Source: Clostridiales bacterium | GTDB lineage: Bacteria; Bacillota; Clostridia; Lachnospirales; JAISER01 | DNA: 47,808 nt | Direction of reading: 5' to 3' | Assembly: GCA_031263985.1 (NCBI GenBank) | Contig: JAISER010000061.1 | Coordinates: 1 to 47,808, forward strand | In this document: piece by piece, positions 17,906 to 25,900 of the stretch | Layout of the letters: each line of letters starts with the position of its first letter | How positions within the stretch are numbered: position 1 is the stretch's first letter | Position numbers and translations under genes: made by a program | The notes under the pieces: model-generated | The model's input: the letters and a program-made list of their open reading frames with translations, nothing else | Database searches by the model: none | Told to the model about the DNA's origin: nothing

Positions 17906-19210
17906 ATGTTAAGCATAACTGCCAAACGCCGTCGCCTGACGGGCTTTTTTCTGACCATCTCGCTTCTGGCGACCGCTTCCGCGACGCAAGCGCGCGCGGA
18001 GGAAACGGTCTCGATAACAGTCCCGCAAGGACAGACAAGCTTTAGCTATGACCTGTATTTGGACGAAAGCGAAGCTTTCGCCGGCGCGGAATTCGGGCTT
18101 ACGCTGAGCGATGAAACGGCGCTAAACTTCACCTCGTTCACGCTTGGAGACGATGTCAAAGGCGCGGCCCGAGTACCGATCACAAACAAAAATGACGCGT
18201 ATTATTTCGGATTCTATACAGCCTCCAATAATTATAGCGGTCGTATCCATGCCGGGACATTACAGTTCGCCTATGCCGGCGGCGATCAAACGATTGTCTT
18301 GACGGAAGCGCAAGTCGTACGGATTGATGAAGATGGGAACGCGATAGGGGATAAGAAACCTTCCCCGCTAGTCTCTATTAAAGTAAGCGGTGGCGGTTCC
18401 GGCTCAAACAATTCAGGTTCGGGAGGTTCAGGTTCGGGAGGCTCAGGTTCGGGAGGTTCAGGAGGTTCAGGCTCGGGAGGTTCGGGTTCAGGCGACTCAA
18501 TCGGCTCAGGCTCGGGAGGTTCAAGCTCTAGCGGCTCAGGTTCCGGAGGTTCCGGTTCCGGAGATTCCGGTTCCGGAGGTTCTAACGGAGTGATTCCTGA
18601 TGGCGCAAGTTCCGATAGCGCCGGTTTGCAGTCGTCAATCAGTAACACAACCGTAAAGTCTAAGTATTTTGACGACGTTGACGAGAAGCTGTCTTGGGCG
18701 GTTAACGAGATAGACTCTCTCTATGAAGCCGGAGTCGTCAAGGGAACCGCCCCGCGCCTCTTCTCTCCTAACGCGAACATTACGCGCGCCGACTTTACGG
18801 TGATGCTGGTTCGCGCTTTCAAGCTGACGGCGGAAACGGACGGCAATTTCCAAGATATCCCTAAAGACAGCTATTATTATGAGTCCGTGGCTATAGCCAA
18901 AGCGTTAGGCATTGCCAAAGGCGAAGGAAACAACAATTTTAATCCTGGAGCGCAAATTACAAGACAAGATATTATGGCGCTGACGGATCGCGTTACAAAG
19001 ACCATCGGCAAGCCGCTGCCGGCGGGCGCGGAATTAGATCTGTCGAGTTTCCCTGACCAGGGGCTGATATCGGACTACGCTCGTCCGTCGGTGGCGACTC
19101 TTGTAAAAACAGGGATCGTCAAGGGCGACGGTTACGGCGTAAACCCTCTCGGTAAAGCTACCCGCGCCGAAGCGGCCGGTATCCTGCATCGACTGCTAAG
19201 TCTTGAATAA
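17906..19210 (+). CDS. Cohesin-like domain / SLH surface anchor protein
   Basis: The 434-residue product starts with a signal peptide (cut near residue 31, ARA-EE). Residues 34-158 form a cohesin-like beta domain: AGAEFGLTLSDETALNF, YYFGFYTASNNYSGRIHAGTLQFAY and a strand of type QTIVLTEAQVV fit the cohesin/CBM-like fold. A Gly/Ser linker fills about 161-227. Three SLH repeats follow (about 254-305, 315-365, 382-432; for example YFDDV with NITRADF, then FQDIP with QITRQDI, then ATRAEA) and should bind cell-wall polysaccharide. ATG 17906 follows AAGGAG; an upstream ATG at 17810 lies in element A2. The likely role is anchoring dockerin proteins such as its neighbour; binding is inferred. Confidence 0.83.
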   Translation: MLSITAKRRRLTGFFLTISLLATASATQARAEETVSITVPQGQTSFSYDLYLDESEAFAGAEFGLTLSDETALNFTSFTLGDDVKGAARVPITNKNDAYYFGFYTASNNYSGRIHAGTLQFAYAGGDQTIVLTEAQVVRIDEDGNAIGDKKPSPLVSIKVSGGGSGSNNSGSGGSGSGGSGSGGSGGSGSGGSGSGDSIGSGSGGSSSSGSGSGGSGSGDSGSGGSNGVIPDGASSDSAGLQSSISNTTVKSKYFDDVDEKLSWAVNEIDSLYEAGVVKGTAPRLFSPNANITRADFTVMLVRAFKLTAETDGNFQDIPKDSYYYESVAIAKALGIAKGEGNNNFNPGAQITRQDIMALTDRVTKTIGKPLPAGAELDLSSFPDQGLISDYARPSVATLVKTGIVKGDGYGVNPLGKATRAEAAGILHRLLSLE

Positions 19211-19378
19211 GAGCCTGTTTAATATCTTCATTTTGCGTCTTTTCGGCTTATTTTCCGCCACACTTTGTCAGCGCTTACTTGCGTATATTCTTCGAATACG
19301 CGGCGTTCGCGCTCTTGCGTTTGTCGAAAAATCATCATAAAAAATCCGCTAAAAGCGAGATCTTAAACAGACTCTAAG
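19208..19378 (+). mobile_element. Family A miniature element, copy A3
   Basis: About 170 bases. The left end TAAGAGCCTGTTTAATATCT begins on the TAA stop of the SLH gene. The right end reads GATCTTAAACAGACTCTAAG. It is nearly the same length as A5 and close to it in sequence throughout, including an internal imperfect palindrome around TATATTCTTCGAATACGC. Not coding. Confidence 0.85.
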
Positions 19379-19532
19379 AAACGCGTGAAGATAATTTTCT
19401 CTTAGCGCCCCGCGCGACGTCTTTGTCGCGACGACAATTCCCAAAGGGAGCGCCTAATGACGGTTACGTTCGTAACGCGGATAAGCTAATATGGGTTCGC
19501 TTCATAAAAATAAGTGAAAATCCGCCGCGTTT

Positions 19533-19567
19533 GGTCGGGGAATAGGCTTCGCTAGATTTCCCCGACC
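19533..19567. other. Perfect 10-bp inverted repeat
   Basis: GGTCGGGGAA (19533-19542) pairs exactly with TTCCCCGACC (19558-19567) around a 15-base loop. There is no T-run on either strand. It lies between the convergent SLH and PHP genes and may act as a bidirectional end or be another repeat. The rest of 19379-19640 shows no gene. Confidence 0.5.
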
Positions 19568-19640
19568 GTAAAAGTATGAGCCGCTCGCGCCGTTGGGCTT
19601 TGAATAATAAGCGACGTAATGAGCAGCCGAATGAAATGTA

Positions 19641-20525
19641 TTATCCCCGCGCTTCTTGTTTTCGCGTTTTCATAGATGATTTGATAGCGCTTAGGATGGA
19701 TGCCGGAACGAACAAATCTCCGCGCCCCACTCCTAAATCTATAGTCGCTTTATTGGCGCCGTGGAAATCGCTTCCGCCCGTAACGAGCATATTATATTTT
19801 TCCGCCATTTTCATGAAAAAAGCTTCATCGGACGGCGCGTTAAGGGAATAAATAGCCTCTATCCCGTCCAGACCGTCGTTTTTAAGATTTTTAGCCATAG
19901 AGTCAACGTCGTCGCGCGGCATACCATATAGAATGGGATGGGCGAGAAAGGAAAGCCCGCCGGCGTCGCGCACGGCGGCTATAGCGTCGCGCGGAGGCCG
20001 GAATTCACGCGGAACGTACGCCGGACGCCCTCGGTTTAAATATCTCTCAAACCCTTCCTTTATTGTTTCGCAATAACCCCTTTTAACGAGCGCGCGGGCG
20101 AAATTCGCCCTTGTGGCGGAGCGCCCGCCAGTCACGCCGTCGTTGAAAACGTCGGCTTCTTCGATATAAAGCCCCATGCCGTTTAGCCGCGCGAAAATAG
20201 CCGCGTTGCGTTCCGCTCGACGTTTTGACATATCGTCTAGTTTTTTTAAAAATGGTCCGTCATGGCAGTCTATAAAAAGACCGACGATATGGATTTCAGT
20301 TCCGTTAAACGCCGTCGCAAGTTCCACGCCGCTCACAAGCTCCACTTGCGTTTCGTCCGCGGCTGACGCCGCTTCATCTATGCCGGACACCGCGTCATGA
20401 TCCGTTATGGCTATGGCCGCAAGCCTTTTTTTCGCCGCGTAGCGCACAAGCTCCGACGGAGTGAACGTACCGTCGGAGCGCGTGGAATGGGTGTGAAGGT
20501 CAATCGATTTTTCGTCATTACGCAA
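19641..20525 (-). CDS. PHP-domain phosphoesterase (YciV/RNase AM-like)
   Basis: The 294-residue product carries the PHP metal-binding motifs: DLHTHSTRSDGT at residues 9-20, ITDHDAVSG, and a late GGSDFHG. Relatives hydrolyse 3',5'-nucleoside bisphosphates or trim RNA 5' ends; the natural substrate here is not certain. The start is a TTG, supported by AAGGAG upstream; the nearest ATG is out of frame. It lies 29 bases after pepF and is probably in one transcript with it. Confidence 0.87.
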   Translation of the reverse strand: MRNDEKSIDLHTHSTRSDGTFTPSELVRYAAKKRLAAIAITDHDAVSGIDEAASAADETQVELVSGVELATAFNGTEIHIVGLFIDCHDGPFLKKLDDMSKRRAERNAAIFARLNGMGLYIEEADVFNDGVTGGRSATRANFARALVKRGYCETIKEGFERYLNRGRPAYVPREFRPPRDAIAAVRDAGGLSFLAHPILYGMPRDDVDSMAKNLKNDGLDGIEAIYSLNAPSDEAFFMKMAEKYNMLVTGGSDFHGANKATIDLGVGRGDLFVPASILSAIKSSMKTRKQEARG

Positions 20526-20554
20526 AAGCTTATTCTCCTTAGGGCCAGTTCCGA

Positions 20555-22354
20555 TTACGCGTTGAGCATATCCTTAAGCCGTTCGCAAAGCTCGGCGAAT
20601 TTTTCAAGCGCTTTTCTTACAGGCTCGGGGCTTGACATATCGACGCCCGCCTTTTTAAGCAAATTTATGGAATAATCCGATGACCCGCTTTTTAAGAAAT
20701 TTATATAGTCATTAACAGCCGGCTCGCCTTCTGTCAATATTCTTTCGGACAGGGCCACGGCGGCTGAAAAACCCGTCGCATACTGATACACGTAAAAAGC
20801 GTTGTAAAAGTGCGGTATCCTCGCCCATTCAAGCGATATTCGCGAGTCGATCGTTATGCCGTCGCCGTAATACTTTTCGTTTAAACCGCGATATAAAGAA
20901 CTCAGCGTCTCTACCGTAAGAGGCTCTCCGTTTTCGGACATTTCGTGCGTTTTCATCTCGAACTCGGCGAACATCGTCTGGCGAAAAACGGTTCCTCGAA
21001 ATTGCTCGAGGAAATAGTTTATTAAATAAGCCCGCATAGTGGCGTCGTCGGTTTTTTTCAGCAGATGTTCCATAAACAGCCGCTCGTTTACGGTGGACGC
21101 GACTTCGGCGACGAATATAGTATAGTCGGCGTAGACGTATGGCTGCGTTTCCCATGTATAATAGCTGTGCATCGCGTGTCCCATTTCATGCGCGAGCGTA
21201 AAAGCGTCGTTGATTTTGTTGTCAAAGTTAAGCAATATATAAGGATGAGCGCCATACGCGCCCCATGCGTAAGCGCCGCCGCGTTTACCCTCATTTTCGT
21301 AAACGTCTATCCATCCGTTTTCAAGAGCGCGGGCCACTGTCGCTGAATATTCGGCGCCGAGAGGCGAAAACGCTTCCAGGGCGAGCGTTTTCGCCTCTTG
21401 ATAGCTGACGGATGTGTCCGCGTCAGCCACAATCGGAGTGTAAAGGTCGTACATATGCAATTCGTCCACGCCAAGCGTCTTTTTGCGCAGCTTTATATAA
21501 CCGCGCAACGCTGGCAAGAATTCATTAACGGCCGCTATAAGGCTTGTATACACGTCTTTAGGTATGTTGTAAGCGAACAGCGCGGCGTCTAAGGAAGAAG
21601 CGTATTTTCGCGATTTAGCGAAAAAAACGTCCTTTTTTACGCTCGCGCCGTAAGTCGCCGCTATAGTGTTTTTCAGTTTAAAAAAAGCGTCATAATATGT
21701 CTCAAACGCCGCCTTGCGGACCATCCGGTCGCGCGACTCCATAAAAGACGTAAATTTGCCGTGCGTAAGCTCGACATCCCGGCCGTCCTTGTCTTTTACG
21801 AAACCAAACTTCATATCCGCGTCGTTAAGCATGGAGAAGATGTTGTCGGGCGCGGAGCCTATCTCCGAAGCCTCGGCTAAAAGCCGCTCCGTTTCCGTGT
21901 CTAATATATGCTCTTTCGAGCGGAACAGTTCGTCAAAATAATGCCGATATTTCGCCAAATCCACATCTTCGTCCATATGCCTTTCTATATCCCGTCTATC
22001 TATTCTCAAGATTTCGGGGGCTATGAACGAAGCCTCCGCCATAATTTTGACCGCCAGATTTTCAGCTTGCTCCGCGAGTCCCTGGTAAAAGCTGTCGCCG
22101 CTGTTTTCATGCAAACGCATAGTGGCGTAAACATAAAGACGTTCCATAGTTTCCGAAATTTTGTCGTTCTCAGAAAGACACCGCGCCAAAACGCGCGAAT
22201 CATTTAACTGGCCGCGATATTTTTTCAACGCGTCCAAGTTTCTTTCCGCTCGATCAAACTCTTCGCGCCACGCCGCGTCATTCACGAAGATATCCTCTAT
22301 ACGCCACTTGTAAGCTTCGTCGATTTCCGAACGCTTCTTTTGTCGTTCGCCCAT
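20555..22354 (-). CDS. pepF: Oligoendopeptidase F
   Basis: A 599-residue cytoplasmic M3B metallopeptidase that degrades short peptides. The zinc motif is HEMGH (His389, Glu390, His393) in FTLAHEMGHAMHSYYT. The N-terminal helical lobe (for example EAYKWRIEDIFVNDAAW) and the C-terminal FYVYQYATGFSAAVALSERI are typical of PepF, and the length is normal. No signal peptide is present. The ATG follows a GGAAGGGA site. It lies between topB and the PHP gene, all on the minus strand. Confidence 0.94.
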   Translation of the reverse strand: MGERQKKRSEIDEAYKWRIEDIFVNDAAWREEFDRAERNLDALKKYRGQLNDSRVLARCLSENDKISETMERLYVYATMRLHENSGDSFYQGLAEQAENLAVKIMAEASFIAPEILRIDRRDIERHMDEDVDLAKYRHYFDELFRSKEHILDTETERLLAEASEIGSAPDNIFSMLNDADMKFGFVKDKDGRDVELTHGKFTSFMESRDRMVRKAAFETYYDAFFKLKNTIAATYGASVKKDVFFAKSRKYASSLDAALFAYNIPKDVYTSLIAAVNEFLPALRGYIKLRKKTLGVDELHMYDLYTPIVADADTSVSYQEAKTLALEAFSPLGAEYSATVARALENGWIDVYENEGKRGGAYAWGAYGAHPYILLNFDNKINDAFTLAHEMGHAMHSYYTWETQPYVYADYTIFVAEVASTVNERLFMEHLLKKTDDATMRAYLINYFLEQFRGTVFRQTMFAEFEMKTHEMSENGEPLTVETLSSLYRGLNEKYYGDGITIDSRISLEWARIPHFYNAFYVYQYATGFSAAVALSERILTEGEPAVNDYINFLKSGSSDYSINLLKKAGVDMSSPEPVRKALEKFAELCERLKDMLNA

Positions 22355-22381
22355 TTTTTAGATCAATCCCTTCCGTTAACG

Positions 22382-22399
22382 CCTTGAACAGGCTCTAAG
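22382..22399. mobile_element. Solo end of family A element (A4)
   Basis: CTTGAACAGGCTCTAAG matches the right terminus of A2/A3. No body is recognisable in the 83-base topB-pepF gap, so it is a remnant. Confidence 0.55.
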
Positions 22400-22437
22400 A
22401 ACTCGTCAAACAATATCTTGATGTTTTTCATTCGCTC

Positions 22438-24624
22438 TTAAAATTTAAGCCCCTTCAGCGCGTCGGCGATCGCGCTGTTTTTCCCGCCGTTTCCGGCTTC
22501 GCGCTGCATTTTTGACATATATTCCTGTACGTCGCGCTTGTTCATCGCGTCGCTTTCCTGTTTTTTACGCTTTGAAAACGACTCGTAACTTTCGCGGTAT
22601 CCGCATTCGCAAATGACTCTTTTGCCGGTTCCTTCACCGACAATTTCGAGTCGTTTATGGCAATGCGGGCATCTTGCGTTCGTCACTACGCTAACCGTTT
22701 TTCGAAAATCGCATTCTCTGTCCTGGCATACGAGCGTTTTACCCTTTTTACCGTTTATTTCCAGCATAAACTTACCGCACTCAGGACAGCGCGCGTTCGT
22801 AATATTGTCATGTTTGAAGATCATCTGACTGTTTTTAATCTCGGCTATTATTTTAAATGTATACGCTCGTATCTCATTTAAAAATTCATCTTTATTCATA
22901 GCGCCGTCGGCTATGAGCGAAAACCGCGTTTCCCATCGCCCCGTAAGCGCCGGAGAGCGCAGGTCATCGGGGACAAGCTTTAAAAGCTGTCTTCCCTTTG
23001 ACGTGGTATATATGTCTTTGCCTTTTTTTTCTATCAAAAACGTGTCGAACAGCTTCTCGATTATATCCGCGCGTGTGGCCACAGTGCCTAGCCCGCCCGT
23101 TTCCGTAAGCGTTTTGGACAAATTTTTATCGCTTTCGCTCATATATTTGGCGGGGTTTTCCATAGCGGACAACAGCGTAGCCTCATTAAACGGCGACGGC
23201 GGCTTTGTGACGCCAGACGTTACGTTGATCGCTTTGATATTTATTTTATCGCCGCTTTTAAGCGCCGGAAGCGTCTGCTCTTTCTCTTCGATCTCTTCGT
23301 CTTCTTCCGGCGCGGATATGAATATTTCCTTAAACCCGGCGGATATGACGGTTTTTCCGTTCGCGGCGAAGGTTTCCTGGCCGATCTTCACTTTGAACGT
23401 CGTCTGCTCATATTGAAACGGCGGATATAGAACGGTCAGAAAGCGCATTACGACAAGTTCGTATACCTTGCGTTCCCGATCATTAAAGTCAGCGTAGTTC
23501 GCGGATTGTTCCGTAGGTATTATAGCGTGATGGTCGCCGACTTGCTTGTCATCCACAAAATTAGGATTCGCGCGTATAGGCTTAGCCAAAAGGGAGGCGC
23601 ATATCTTGCCGAAAGGGCGTTGGGAGCACGCGCGCAGCCTCTCGGGGATAGTCGGCGTTATATCGGACGACAGATAACGCGAGTCCGTACGGGGGTACGT
23701 CAAAACCTTATGCCGCTCGTAAAGGCCTTGCATTACGGAAAGCGTCTCTTTGGGCGTAAAGCCGTACCGTTTGTTAGCGTCGCGCTGGAGTTCCGTCAAA
23801 TCGTACAATTTAGGCGGGTACATCGTTTTGGCTTTTTTTATAACTTCCTTTACAATGCCCTCATTCATATTTTTTAAAGACTCACGTATGTCCGTTACGC
23901 GTTTTTCGTCAAAACATCTGGCTTCGCCGCTCTTGGTGTCGCGCCACGTAAGCTTGAATTTATCGCACGCGGCCGATAATCCGTAATATTTTACAGGCTT
24001 AAACGAGCGTATCTCTTCCTCACGCGCCGATATAATGGCCACCGTCGGCGTTTGAACGCGTCCGCACGAAAGTTGAGAGTTAAACTTCGTCGTAAGGCAA
24101 CGCGTGGCGTTTATCCCCACGAGCCAGTCGGCTTCCGCTCTCGCCCTCGCCGATTCGCCAAGGTTAGCGTAGTTCCGCGCGTCCTTTAAATTAGCGAACC
24201 CTTCCCTTATCGCTTTATCCGTCACGGATGAAATCCACAGTCTTTTAAGCGGTTTTCGGCATTTCGCCTTTTCAATTATCCATCTGGCGACGAGTTCGCC
24301 TTCGCGCCCGGCGTCTGTGGCGATGACTATCGCGTCCACATCTTTTCTATGCGACTGTTCCTTTACGACGGCGAATTGCTTGGCTGACTCGCGTATTACG
24401 ACTAGTTCAAGCTTCTCCGGCATAATCGGCAGATCGTCTAGATTCCACGTCTTATATTTTTTATCATAGTTTTCCGGATCCGCCAGTGTGACCAAATGTC
24501 CGAGAGACCAGGTGACGACATAGTTATCGCCTTCTAAATATCCGCGTCCTCCTCTGGCGCATTTCAATACCCTTGCTATATCTTTTCCCACCGAAGGCTT
24601 TTCGGCAAGTATCAAAGTTTTCAT
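22438..24624 (-). CDS. topB: DNA topoisomerase III
   Basis: A 728-residue type IA topoisomerase that resolves single-strand links and recombination intermediates. The TOPRIM domain begins LILAEKPSVGKDIARVL and includes IATDAGREGE. The active-site tyrosine is Tyr310 in LTYPRTDSRYLSSD. SCGRVQTPTVA is the conserved strand-gate segment. The C-terminus has two zinc ribbons: CPECGKFMLE with a later CQDREC, and CPHCHKRL with CECGYRESY. A strong promoter lies upstream. The gene could lead a topB-pepF-PHP transcript. Confidence 0.95.
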   Translation of the reverse strand: MKTLILAEKPSVGKDIARVLKCARGGRGYLEGDNYVVTWSLGHLVTLADPENYDKKYKTWNLDDLPIMPEKLELVVIRESAKQFAVVKEQSHRKDVDAIVIATDAGREGELVARWIIEKAKCRKPLKRLWISSVTDKAIREGFANLKDARNYANLGESARARAEADWLVGINATRCLTTKFNSQLSCGRVQTPTVAIISAREEEIRSFKPVKYYGLSAACDKFKLTWRDTKSGEARCFDEKRVTDIRESLKNMNEGIVKEVIKKAKTMYPPKLYDLTELQRDANKRYGFTPKETLSVMQGLYERHKVLTYPRTDSRYLSSDITPTIPERLRACSQRPFGKICASLLAKPIRANPNFVDDKQVGDHHAIIPTEQSANYADFNDRERKVYELVVMRFLTVLYPPFQYEQTTFKVKIGQETFAANGKTVISAGFKEIFISAPEEDEEIEEKEQTLPALKSGDKINIKAINVTSGVTKPPSPFNEATLLSAMENPAKYMSESDKNLSKTLTETGGLGTVATRADIIEKLFDTFLIEKKGKDIYTTSKGRQLLKLVPDDLRSPALTGRWETRFSLIADGAMNKDEFLNEIRAYTFKIIAEIKNSQMIFKHDNITNARCPECGKFMLEINGKKGKTLVCQDRECDFRKTVSVVTNARCPHCHKRLEIVGEGTGKRVICECGYRESYESFSKRKKQESDAMNKRDVQEYMSKMQREAGNGGKNSAIADALKGLKF

Positions 24625-24688
24625 TTTTTACGCACCTCTGCTAATGAAGTTCAAAAGAATCGCGTGAAAGTTTTCTCAGTCAATCGGA

Positions 24689-24717
24689 ATTATAGTATAT
24701 TATGCCGTTTTCGTCAA
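24689..24717 (-). promoter_or_regulatory. Promoter of topB
   Basis: On the minus strand TTGACG (24712-24717), 17-base spacer, TATAAT (24689-24694). It lies about 65 bases before the topB start. The same intergenic stretch also carries an AT-rich TATAATATAAT (24821-24831) that could be the -10 of the divergent V4R gene. Confidence 0.78.
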
Positions 24718-24899
24718 ACTAATCGCTATATGAAAACAATACGATTCATCATAGGCTGGAGACTAGATTTAATGTATTTTTTAACCGCTGATTTTGAAGA
24801 TTAAAAACGGGCTTTTTTTATATAATATAATAGAGACTTATAACTGAATAAACTAGGGTCGTATATTTTATATATTAAATTTTAAGGGGAATGCGAATT

Positions 24900-25391
24900 A
24901 TGCGTAATTTAGGAGACATAGCCACGGGACGTCCGAATTTGGGCACGGAAATGCCAGTGGAAGTATACCGCTTGTTTGAAAACGCCGTGTTTGAAGTTCT
25001 GGCGCGCGAATATGGCCAGGAACGCGCCGACGACCTTGTCAGGCAGGCGGGTTTTGAGTCGGGAAGGCTCACGGCGGAACAGCATTTAGATAAAAACAAA
25101 GAAAAGGAGGAATTTTTGCAAGATGTGCAGGAATTACTGTCCGAAATGAAGATAGGGATATTGCGAGTGGAGAAATTTAATCTCGAGGAAAACGAAATCC
25201 TACTTTCAGTTTATGAAGACTTAGATTGTTCGGGAATGCCCGTCACCGACGACCGCATATGCGTTTATGACGAGGGATTTATAGCCGGCCTTATGACATT
25301 TTATACGGGCAGCGAGTTTACGGTAAGGGAAATCGATTGCTGGTCCTCAGGTGACCGCGTATGCCGCTTCAAAGGCCATATGAACACATAA
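24900..25391 (+). CDS. V4R-domain (4-vinyl reductase) sensor protein
   Basis: A 163-residue single-domain protein of the V4R small-molecule-binding family. Conserved features are VEVYRLFENAVFEVLAREYG, ILRVEKFNLEENEI, the acidic SVYEDLDCSGMPV, YDEGFIAGL and the C-terminal DCWSSGDRVCRF cysteine motif. I use the ATG at 24900 because AAGGGG lies ten bases upstream; the ATG at 24891 is too close to it. It precedes a GGDEF protein by about 500 bases. V4R domains are often joined to signalling outputs, so it may feed c-di-GMP signalling. The ligand is unknown. Confidence 0.82.
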   Translation: MRNLGDIATGRPNLGTEMPVEVYRLFENAVFEVLAREYGQERADDLVRQAGFESGRLTAEQHLDKNKEKEEFLQDVQELLSEMKIGILRVEKFNLEENEILLSVYEDLDCSGMPVTDDRICVYDEGFIAGLMTFYTGSEFTVREIDCWSSGDRVCRFKGHMNT

Positions 25392-25443
25392 AGCGCGATC
25401 GGGCGTTTATTTCCAAACGCGGCGCGCAAGGCTTTCTTACTCA

Positions 25444-25545
25444 AGAACGCGAACGGTATTCGCTTGAAAACGCCGCGTTCGAAGCGCTGTCGCGATAATA
25501 TGACATGACATTGAGACAAGAACGAGAAGCGGTGAAGAGCTTTTG
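25444..25545 (+). pseudogene. Degenerate second copy of the V4R N-terminal region
   Basis: Just after the V4R gene, one frame reads SLENAAFEALSR, stop, YDMTLRQEREAV, which parallels RLFENAVFEVLAREYGQERAD of the intact V4R protein. The DNA also matches closely over about 40 bases (GAAAACGCCGYGTTYGAAG). It has an in-frame stop and no start, and it fades out before element B2. It is best read as a tandem duplication remnant, although a short chance match cannot be excluded. Confidence 0.45.
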
Positions 25546-25588
25546 CTGAAATATCCGCCCGAAGCGCGATTTCTATAACGTTATGAAT

Positions 25589-25759
25589 ATAAACCTGTCC
25601 TGAAACCTGACTCCGGCGTCGCGCGGCGGATTTTTCCACAATGCGGCGTCAGCGAAATCCTTGTGTACGCGCCCATGTACACGGCGGTTTTCGTTTCCTT
25701 GTCTTGCGAAAAATCCGCTCGTGGAATCCGTCGAAGTCAGGTTCCGAGACAGGTCTAAT
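25589..25759 (+). mobile_element. Family B miniature element, copy B2
   Basis: About 170 bases with inverted ends: left AAACCTGTCCTGAAACCTGA, right GTCAGGTTCCGAGACAGGTC. Inside are the family's GGCGGATTTTTCC and GAAAAATCCGCTCGTGGA blocks. It has no gene. It occupies the middle of the 25392-25900 gap; the bases after it, up to 25900, hold a possible TATAAT at 25863-25868 for the GGDEF gene and nothing else I can name. Confidence 0.8.
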
Positions 25760-25900
25760 AACGCTGAACCCCGTCTAAAGCATAACCATCCGAACGTCTT
25801 TTTCACGCCGGGTCTTGTCGCTAAGCCTCGCCAGGGTTGGCTATGTTTCAAACGGAGTCCAATATAATCAGGCGAACTCTAGTTTTGGGTGTGAAACCGC

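Noticed and set aside
18286..18648. Minus-strand Pro/Glu-rich frame opposite the Gly/Ser linker
   Set aside because: Low-complexity antisense of the GGTTCAGG-type linker repeats.
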